NCBI GenBank assembly: GCA_015680685.1
Contig: MNCI01017725.1
Location: forward strand, 461,025-515,499
Reading direction: 5' to 3'
DNA: 54,475 nt
Origin: Gnetum montanum
Taxonomy: Eukaryota; Streptophyta; Gnetopsida; Gnetales; Gnetaceae
How positions within the stretch are numbered: the first letter of the stretch is position 1; every line of letters starts with the position of its first letter. Shown here one piece after another: positions 47,561-54,475 of the stretch. The notes below the pieces were generated by a model that ran no database searches, was not told the origin of the DNA, and saw only the letters and a list, made by a program, of their open reading frames with translations. The position numbers and the translations under genes are program-made.

Positions 47561-48360
47561 GTCAATAGCCTTACTTCTCCCTCATCCTCTGCATCTACAT
47601 CCTTCGAGTCCCCTTCAAACTAAACACCTCCAAAAGTGCATACTATCATGTTGATCCATTCAGTAACTGATTGGATTAAGGTTTGCCACCTTCCTAGGGA
47701 AAGATTTGATCCTGGGAGTCCCCTTATTTACTTGCTAATCACTAGGAATGAGCCTTGCAAGGCTCCTTTAGATTTAGGTTATGGTGTAAATCTAATTTCT
47801 CATGAGATGTACAAAGCCTAGAACCTACCTCCACTCAAGAAGAGCAACATTCATCTTGAGTTGGTAGATAAATCAATCACTATTTCTTTAGGACTAGTGG
47901 AGGACATTATGACCACTATTTATGGGTGGCCCTATCTTGTTGACTTCCTAGTGATCTGTGTTGATAACTACAAAGGGGACTTTTCAATCATTATGGGAAG
48001 GGCTTGGTTGAGAACCATTGATGCACAATTAGCAATCAAAGACCTTTCCTTAGAGATTTCCTAGGAAAATGCATTTGAGAAGATTGAGAAGAAGAGAGTT
48101 CCATGCATTAGGTACAGTGACACAAGGTGAAACTATGTGCAGAAATTGTGATCCATAAAAAGTACATTCATCACATCATGCAAACAATGTACAAATGTGT
48201 TTGAAATGCAAAGGTGCCTATACGTAGTAGTCATAAAATAGGAGGGCACCCAGTGGCTAACAACTGATCCTAATAGGTGCTCAACAATATGCATGAAACC
48301 AACTAAGAGCTTGATAAGTGCCTATGTTGAAGGCATGGATGAACTAGAGCAAGTTCATCA
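47561..48360 (+). pseudogene. A4 protease region (broken)
   Basis: The active-site segment reads ALLDLGYGVNLISHEMY in effect (about 47,760-47,820): the Asp is kept but the following Ser-Gly is Leu-Gly. The second half is open (47,861-48,064), with IIMGRAWLRTIDAQLAI. The Cys-rich linker with CKQC and QRCLYV follows (about 48,175-48,225). Inactive as it stands. Confidence 0.75.
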
Positions 48361-48371
48361 CCAACTCTTCA

Positions 48372-49449
48372 ATGATGAACTTGATAACACTAATTGGGGA
48401 GAGTTGGAAATCCCTAAGAACTTTAAATAGGAGCCCCATAGATTTGAAAACTCTACCTACCAACATGGAATATGCTTTTCTCAATAATGGAAAGTTGGTA
48501 ATAATCAATGCCAATCTTGCTCTTGAACAAAAAGAGAAGCTATTGAAGATGGTCAACAAATGGCAAATGGCCTTTACTTGGTCATATCTTAAACTCACTA
48601 AGATTGATCCTAGGATATGCTTACACCACATCTATATAGATCCTTCCATGAAGCTAAAGAGGTAGCCGCAGTTGTGATTGAATCCCAAACTCAAGTAGAT
48701 CATCAAGGAGAAGATTGAACAACTCCTTAAGGAAGGGTTCATATATCCCATTGTGGATAGCAAGTGGGTTAGCCCACTTGTAATAGTGCTAAAAAAGGGT
48801 GGCAAATGAAGGGTCTATATTGACTTTAGGTTATTGAACATGGTGATTTACAAAGATCATTTCTAGTTGCCATTTGTGAACTAGCTATTGGACATCATTT
48901 CTAAGCATTGTTTTTATATCTTTCTGGATGGTTATATTGGCTATAACCAAATTCAAATTGCATTAAAAGATCAAGCCAAAACAATGTTCACAAGTTCACG
49001 GGGGACTTTTGCATATAGAAAGATGCCATTTGGTTTGTGCAATGCCCTTGCAACCTTCCAACACCTTATCCTTAACATCTTTCAACAACAGATCAGAAAT
49101 GGGGTGGAAGTCTTCATGGATGACTTCTCCACCTATGGGGCTACATTTGAGCAAGCCCTAGACTATCTTGAGTAAGTGTTAAAAAGGTGTGTGGTGACAA
49201 ACCTTCAACTCAACTAGCAAAAAAAACCATTTGATGGTTAATAAGGGCATAGTTTTGGGGTACAAAAAATTTGAAAAAGTGATTGAGGTGGACCTTGAGA
49301 ACATAAGGATCATCTAAGGAATTATTAGACAACTAGAAATAGTTAAAGATGTTTGGCCATTTCTTGGTCACACTGGCTACTACCAATGCTTCATAGAGAA
49401 TTTCTCTAAGATCACCAAATCATTGGTGAAGCTTACAAAGAAGGATACC
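48372..49449 (+). pseudogene. A4 reverse transcriptase, cut by A6
   Basis: Open pieces at 48,372-48,665 (FTWSYLKLTKIDPRICLHHI) and 48,888-49,175 (FLDGYIGYNQIQIALKDQ, MPFGLCNALATFQ and an intact FMDDF at about 49,114). TAG or other single-change stops separate them. The sequence runs to AAGCTTACAAAGAAGGATACC and is broken there by the A6 LTR, before RNase H. RT type as in Athila-like gypsy elements. Confidence 0.85.
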
Positions 49450-50491
49450 TGATGAGTGGCGAGGTACCCCTACACTCAACCATACGAATACGAGCGTGCA
49501 CACGCGATCTGGTCGAACTCCACAGACTAAATGCCTTAACACCACAACAAACACTTGGGGTTAATCGTTCGTTGTCTTTCCAGGCTTGCTTGTAAGTGTC
49601 ACGGTGTATGGTTAAGCAAGTCTGAGGTATGTGATTTTTTTGGTATTTTTTGGTTTATCTTCTATGCTATCAGAGGAAAGGGTTGAGAAACTAAGCTAAC
49701 TCTAACTAATGTCCTAAGTTTAAGTTAACTAGCGTCAGCATCCGTTCCCACTTACCGGACACACCCTGAACTATGCAACTGTGGCTTACCAAACGCTAAT
49801 CGTTACTGGGATCACCACACGTAACTCGAAGTGGTCGTACTAAGGCACCTATTTAGCCTAAGTGTGATAGTGTGATAAGCAGCCGATTCCTTAGCTAGCC
49901 GTACACACCCGTGGGTGCTCGTAACTAAGTCGTACTTATCACACGTTCTAGCCTAGCAATGAGTAGCCGATTCCTTGACTAGCCGTACACATTGGACTAC
50001 CACTGGGATTACCAAGCGCAGAATCCTGGAATACGCTACTGGGTTACCAAGCAGCCAATGCTCGTAATCAAGTCGTACTCATGCGTTGCGACAAGCAGCC
50101 GATTCCTTGACTAGCCGTACACGTCCGTAGACGCTCGTAATCAAGTCGTACTTGTGCGCACTAGGAAAGCAGTAAATAAACAACAATAAAACCATGTACT
50201 GCAAGGTTTATCCAATCAAGTTCGTCTTTATTGCCGTACACAACTTGGGTTCAGGTTACAAGCTGCTCGAATAAAGAGCCGTTCACTCTAGGACTCCTAC
50301 TGCGGGCACATGGGAAAAATTCTAACTCTGGAGTGATCAATCTGCCAGAGCTTCGCTACTTCTAGCCAGGATTGGGAAATGAAGGGAGTGCCGCCTCTTA
50401 TTTATAGATATGGCGGCGGACCGCGATATCGCGTACGCGATATCGCAGGGGAAGACGCGATATCGCGGCACATGCAGGTCGCGTCTCATCA
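49450..50491 (-). repeat. A6 3' LTR
   Basis: 1,042 bp, TGATGAGTGGCGAGG...GTCTCATCA. Minus strand: three perfect palindromes (50,467-50,456; 50,446-50,437; 50,433-50,422; core GCGATATCGC), then a TATAAATA box (50,406-50,399). The part at 49,870-50,170 holds three copies of AGCCGATTCCTTGACTAGCC (49,881; 49,965; 50,097) and three of CTCGTAATCAAGTCGTACT, which make it longer than the solo LTR at 34,214. Confidence 0.95.
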
Positions 50492-50505
50492 TACCCCCAT
50501 GACTG
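50492..50505 (-). other. A6 polypurine tract
   Basis: Minus strand CAGTCATGGGGGTA next to the LTR. Two further copies of the phrase lie upstream in the element, at about 51,085 and 52,545. Confidence 0.85.
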
Positions 50506-50666
50506 AATGAAAACTCGTCCTCGAGTTCCTTACAATGATATCAGGTAGGTATGGGATTATTAGGGGAAATGGAACTAATGGGATGACATGTGAACGGTCT
50601 TTATTACAAGACTTGACAAAAACTGGTGTTCATGACAACATGGGTGAACACCTTATTACAATGACA

Positions 50667-50873
50667 TCAGGCCACAGTTGGCAGCTGAGAGAAAAGAGGA
50701 GAGAGAATAGAAGAGAAGAAGAGAGAAGAGTCTTGTTGCTGCCAACGCCTAGATTGCGCCTTTCGTTGTCCATCTGTAAGCGCATTATCAATTCCACTCC
50801 TTGCATGCTGCTTCAGCGCTGCTCCATTCCAAGTGTCTGCTCCAGATCCATTCTGTTGTTGTATGATTGCCAT
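50667..50873 (-). CDS. A6 small third frame, 68 codons
   Basis: ATG at 50,873 directly after a splice-acceptor-like GTGTGTGCAG. The predicted product starts MAIIQQQNGSGADTWNG, is Gln-rich, has a basic middle (RKAQSRRWQQQ) and ends in a Ser/Phe/Leu-rich stretch encoded by CT-rich DNA. No known domain recognised. It occupies the same place, after the same intron-like segment, as the 352-codon frame of A5. No stops inside. It may be a remnant of a longer gene, or the tail of a spliced leader. Confidence 0.4.
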   Translation of the reverse strand: MAIIQQQNGSGADTWNGAALKQHARSGIDNALTDGQRKAQSRRWQQQDSSLFFSSILSPLFSQLPTVA

Positions 50874-50933
50874 CTGCACACACAACACCATCATATATTA
50901 GCAAGGGTAATTGAATCATTAAGTAAAGCATAC
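50874..50933 (-). other. A6 intron-like segment ending at the ATG
   Basis: Sixty bases on the minus strand: donor AGCAAG/GTATGC, a branch-like TTGCTAATATATG, acceptor GTGTGTGCAG. Same length as in A3 and 3 bp shorter than in A5. Confidence 0.6.
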
Positions 50934-52522
50934 CTTGCTTCGGTTTAGGTTCACTGGCTAAGGTGTGGTATGGCTGATATGGATCTGGGAAAATATAGAT
51001 GATGACTACCGAAGGTATAGGGGTTAGGAAGAAAAACGAAAAAATCCGGGGCTTAGGATAAAAATCGAAAAATCAGGCCCCGTACCCCCATGACTAATCG
51101 CGAACCTCCGGTAGCGTTAGAATGGAGAGAGAAAAGGAATAGGAATGATAGGTAAAAAGGGACAACTATGGCATCGATAAAAAGGATGTCATGATGGAAA
51201 TGAACAAAAATGTTAATTAATTGCAAAACGTTAAGGAAAAGAAGTTAACTAATGTTCCAAATAGGAATGTCAGTGGGTCCTCCCCAAAGCAGGCTCATGC
51301 CCTTAATGCCCTGACAATCCCACATTCAAAGAGTCCGTGGGCTCTGGGAATGTCCTTTGGAAACAAGAGTTAAAGTCTTAACCGGAAGAATTTACCAAAA
51401 AGAAAACAAAGCATCAACTAAAGTATATACAATGATACAACCGGCAATGAGGTGAACAATGGAGAGAAGGATGGGAAGAAAGAGGAATGGAATGGAATCC
51501 CAAGAACAAGGTGGTGTACAGCCCCTTGTGTGTTTGATGATTAATGTGACTTGGCGAATCTCATTCCAACTCTGGCCTCAAACCAACCACTTCCAGTGAC
51601 TTCGCATCAATGCAGTTGGTTAAATCATCCACTTGGGTAACAAGGATGCAACTTCGAGAAGCCACCACCATTCCGACGAAACAACAGAGAGAATGGGAAG
51701 CGAGAAGGGCCTTAGTTAGAGGGAACACTTTGGTTCCATAACCAGTGCTTGCAGCCCAAATTTATTCCGTCTAAGGGGTGTGCTTTGAATCCTCACTTTT
51801 AGCTTTTTAGCTTTTTCTTTTTTCTTTTTTTTTTCTTTTTTCTGTTTTTCCATTTTTTTTCTTCTTTTTTTTGTTTTGTGTTTTTATGCGTGGGGACCAC
51901 ACCATGCAAAGACTTCTTTATTTTTATTGTCTCAGCTTCCGATTATTGGGTTACATCGGAACGGTAAGAAAACCCAAGAAGAAAACATCCAAGCACCCAA
52001 GTGAATGACCAACACAAGAGCACCAAGTTCCCTTGAAGTCACACCCTTTTCAAATCCTTGAGTCCTTCCTTAGTTTGAGAAATGCCCAGTCACTGGTTCG
52101 TTAAAGTTCTTATTGGAAGGGAACTGTACATTTCCAAGCCAAGGGAAACCATAGACTTGATGGATGGATGGATGAAGTGATCTCATTGCCTGCCATATCA
52201 AAAGAACATACCTTAGTATCAACAATGTAACTTAAAGGTAAAAACCAAACATTAGCAATTAATGAAAAACAGTTCATCCCATCGGCCCGAACACTTATTG
52301 GGTGACGAATTTACATGATGGATGACACACACACACACACACACAAAAAGATAGAAAAATATAACGATGTTGTAAAACAAAAACAAGAAAAGTTAAAGAA
52401 ATTTGTAAAACAAAAATTAGAAAAGTTAAAGAAATTGTAAAACAAAAATGTGAAAAACAAAAACGTTGTAAAACAAAAATGTGTAAAACAAAAACTGAAA
52501 AAGAACTGAGGGCCCCATATGA
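50934..52522 (-). other. A6 3' untranslated region
   Basis: Carries the family phrases GGGTCCTCCCCAAAGC (51,270), GGGCCTTAGTTAGAGGG (51,706), a T-rich tract at 51,800-51,890, GATGGATGGATGGATG (52,160) and, at 52,327-52,344, a run of CA repeats. The AAAACAAAAATG words at 52,370-52,500 mirror the TTTTGTTTTACA words of A3. No gene supported. Confidence 0.7.
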
Positions 52523-54475
52523 TTAGCATAGGTGGCCATCTCCCCCATGACTGAGTTGTGAGGGAGAGATCCGAAGTAGTGAGCGCCTATTTGAATTTCT
52601 AAGCAGTGCCCAACTTCTCCCAATTGATGATCTTAAATTCAGGGTTGGAAGTTGGCGACGCTCACGTTCCAATGTGTCTATGCCACGGTTGTTGGCATGA
52701 GTTGCCTCAGTTCGTTCCATGCATATTTGTTTGCTCTTATGAGAAGCTGTCAACCACGGGGTGTCTACTACTTCTTGTGTGGTTGCTACATACAGGCATC
52801 TTTGTTGCAGAGTTTCCTGGGCACACCTGTGACATGGAGACATTTCCTCCGTGTCATCACCCGATGAATCACTGTATGTGATGCATGGAACTATCCTCTT
52901 CTCGATCTTTCCACATATGTTTATCTTGGAGATTTCCAAGGAAAGATCACGGATCCTAAGGCATGCATCTACTGTGCTTAGCCATGCCCTTCCCATTATA
53001 ATTGGGAAGTCCCCTTCGTTGTTGTTAACATCGATCACTAGGAAATCCGCTGGGTAGGACCAACCACACACAGTGGTGATAACGTCCTCCACCAAACCCA
53101 AGGGAATAGTGATGGACTGGTCTGCCAGCTCTAGTTGGATGTTGCTCTTCTTAAGTTGGGGCAGGTTCCAGGCGTGATACATCTTTCGCGAAATTAAGTT
53201 GACTCCGGAACCTGAGTCAAGAAGAGCTCGATGTGGTGCATTCCCAGCGATCTGCAAATGAATAAAGGGACTCCCAGGATCAGTTAGTTTCCTGGGAAGG
53301 TGGCCTACCTTGATCCAGTCAGTTACGGTATGTGTTAGCATAACCGTATGCGTTACATTCCCTTGGACTGAAGGGTGCTCCGAAGTGTTAGTAGTTAGAG
53401 GCCTATACATATACCCGTCCGCTTGTTGTTGCGAGAGCCTATCCGGGCTCCTAGTTCTGAAAAAGGGTCTCCTTTTTGTACAGTTATCGCCAGAACTAGT
53501 GTCCGGTTGGATATTTACACTCTGAATATTTACAGATCTCGCGGCGTGACGTTGCTGCGGTTGGGTAGGTAATTCCCCTTGCATTGTTGGAGCAGGAGGT
53601 GTTATGGGAACTACTTGAGGAAAAGGTGCGGGTGGAGTTAGAGGATGGACGGAATGTGGGATGTCTCCCGGAGGAGAAGGAGTCCTTCTGAAGTACTCCC
53701 GAGCGTAGTAGTGACGGCGTGGAGTGTGACTCATAGCGTCACCTGGAGAAACTGGCTGCTGCACATAATAACCATAAGGATCAGGCTGCCGGTAAGGGTA
53801 TCGATGTGTTGGCTGTGGCATCCCCCATGACTGTGGGTATTGCCACTGCTGATGTTGCTCGATGGGCTGCGGAGGTGTTCCACTTGGATAATACGTCAAG
53901 GGTTGGTGGAACTGCCTCGGGTTACCTTGTGGATAAGGTAACCTTCTGGGTGTTTGCCGTTGATTAAGTCTTGGATTTAATGCATACACCCCAGACTCCT
54001 GCAGATGTGAGATAATTGGACAACATCCCTTAGGATGGTCATAGTAGCAGACCTCACATCCACCATCATTGTCTGAATCAGAATTTTCAGCCTCATCGGA
54101 GTTAGAGATTTTTCCCTTACCCTTGTTATGTGCAGGGTTAAAGTTTCTCCGCATGTTTTTGCTTTTATCACTACTTTGCTCATCCTTAGACTCTTCTACG
54201 ATTTTCAAAACTGTTTCTATTCGTGAGTCTAAGGAATCCCACATTTGGTCTACCTTAGCCGATACCTCCGTTGTTAACTTTTGGATCGGCACGGTTTTCC
54301 TGTTCACCAACTCTTCGAGTGGTGACTCATCCTCCTCATCACAGAATTTCACTCCCTTCTTGCGAAGGGAGGGATCGCGGTTGTATTCCTCCGCACTTTC
54401 TCTTTTACGTAGCTCACCCTCTTCTTGCGCTACTTGTTCCAACAAAACTTCAACTTCATGGGCTCTTAATTGGGA
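52523..54475 (-). CDS. A6 gag-protease polyprotein with integrase tail (5' part outside window)
   Basis: Open for 640 codons from a TTG at 54,445 and on to the window edge, so the true start is outside. Counting from that TTG: acidic coiled part (1-90); Cys/His box C130-x2-C133-x3-H137-x3-C141; Pro/Gln/Tyr-rich linker (160-300); aspartic protease with LLDSGSGVNLIS (408-419, catalytic D410) and the GRAWL word (485-489); Cys-rich linker CHRCAQE...QRC (538-550); then the tail RISPSQLSHGGDGHLC. That tail is the end of integrase in A3 (...ISHGGDGHPC), so protease linker and integrase end are joined after loss of nearly 3 kb (distance in A3: 23,890 to 26,780). Gag would package RNA and protease would process it; RT and integrase would have to come from another element. 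No internal stop: the only long intact gene here. Confidence 0.9.
   Translation of the reverse strand, partial: SQLRAHEVEVLLEQVAQEEGELRKRESAEEYNRDPSLRKKGVKFCDEEDESPLEELVNRKTVPIQKLTTEVSAKVDQMWDSLDSRIETVLKIVEESKDEQSSDKSKNMRRNFNPAHNKGKGKISNSDEAENSDSDNDGGCEVCYYDHPKGCCPIISHLQESGVYALNPRLNQRQTPRRLPYPQGNPRQFHQPLTYYPSGTPPQPIEQHQQWQYPQSWGMPQPTHRYPYRQPDPYGYYVQQPVSPGDAMSHTPRRHYYAREYFRRTPSPPGDIPHSVHPLTPPAPFPQVVPITPPAPTMQGELPTQPQQRHAARSVNIQSVNIQPDTSSGDNCTKRRPFFRTRSPDRLSQQQADGYMYRPLTTNTSEHPSVQGNVTHTVMLTHTVTDWIKVGHLPRKLTDPGSPFIHLQIAGNAPHRALLDSGSGVNLISRKMYHAWNLPQLKKSNIQLELADQSITIPLGLVEDVITTVCGWSYPADFLVIDVNNNEGDFPIIMGRAWLSTVDACLRIRDLSLEISKINICGKIEKRIVPCITYSDSSGDDTEEMSPCHRCAQETLQQRCLYVATTQEVVDTPWLTASHKSKQICMERTEATHANNRGIDTLERERRQLPTLNLRSSIGRSWALLRNSNRRSLLRISPSQLSHGGDGHLC

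Larger units (their letters stand above)
36726..49449 (+). mobile_element. A4: plus-strand element split by A5 and cut by A6
   Basis: 5' LTR 36,726-37,555, primer site, start of gag to 38,025, then A5 (38,026-about 45,515), then gag, protease and RT from about 45,516 to 49,449, where A6 begins. The sequence after A5 (CCCTTCTCTAGGGGTTCTTC at about 45,565) matches A3 at 20,980, which confirms that the two parts belong together. Some 60-80 bp of A4 and the tail of the A5 LTR are missing at the right junction. RNase H, integrase and the 3' LTR would lie beyond A6, outside the window. Confidence 0.85.
49450..54475 (-). mobile_element. A6: young minus-strand element with pol deleted (runs off the window)
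   Basis: 3' LTR 49,450-50,491, polypurine tract, 3' region with a small third frame, untranslated region, then a long open gag-protease frame to the window end. RT, RNase H and integrase are gone, except for the last codons of integrase. CpG sites are largely intact compared with A1-A5. Inserted in RT of A4 after ATACC (49,445-49,449); the matching duplication would be outside the window. Confidence 0.9.

Noticed and set aside
54443-54445. Start codon of the A6 gag-protease frame
   Set aside because: The apparent first codon is TTG, and the frame stays open to the window end, so the real start is outside.

Overview
The window looks like a stretch of nuclear DNA from a land plant with a large, repeat-filled genome (species not resolvable). 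The main content is Ty3/gypsy LTR retrotransposons of the Athila/Tat branch. They have LTRs of about 0.8-1.0 kb with TGATGAG...CTCATCA ends, and primer-binding sites that read as decayed complements of plant tRNA-Asp. No intact host gene, rRNA, tRNA gene or CRISPR array is visible. I name the related elements A1-A6 in the order in which they start.

Layout. (1) 1-2,580 is a satellite-rich block built on a GCGTA/TACGC dyad: a 20-bp minisatellite, scattered CAGCGTAGACGCTG palindromes, a 15-21-bp minisatellite and four 180-bp tandem units. (2) About 3,501-6,990, minus strand, is a decayed multi-exon coding region of unknown family with recognisable introns. A 36-37-bp minisatellite follows at 7,513-7,850. 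(3) About 8,600-10,590, plus, is a pol fragment of a Tat-type element with a second RNase H domain. (4) About 10,860-19,510, minus, is A1 (gag-PR-RT-RH-INT, 3' end lost), interrupted by a 1.8-kb repeat-rich insert. (5) A2 (minus, gag only) occupies 19,511-19,730 and 29,701-35,172. It is split by A3, a complete plus-strand element at 19,731-29,700 with 5-bp duplications (ACTTT). A solo LTR with duplication AATAC sits inside the 5' LTR of A2. (6) A4 (plus) starts at 36,726. It is split by A5 (minus, gag only, 38,026-about 45,515) and cut by A6 (minus, 49,450 to past the window end).

How the parts relate. A1, A3 and A4 carry pol, all broken by stops. A2, A5 and A6 lack RT, RNase H and integrase. 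A6 is the youngest: its gag-protease frame is open to the window edge and runs into the last codons of the integrase C-terminal tail, so nearly 3 kb of pol has been removed. Almost all premature stops are TAG or TAA at Gln or Trp positions, and CpG sites in LTRs and primer sites have become TG/CA, which fits cytosine methylation followed by deamination.

Most interesting signals. Between pol and the 3' LTR, A3, A5 and A6 each carry a 60-63-bp intron-like segment that ends at, or one base before, an ATG. In A5 this leads into a 352-codon coiled-coil reading frame with 13 stops but no frameshift, and LTR-like promoter sequence lies upstream of it. This looks like a spliced third gene in the envelope position, with a different payload in each element.
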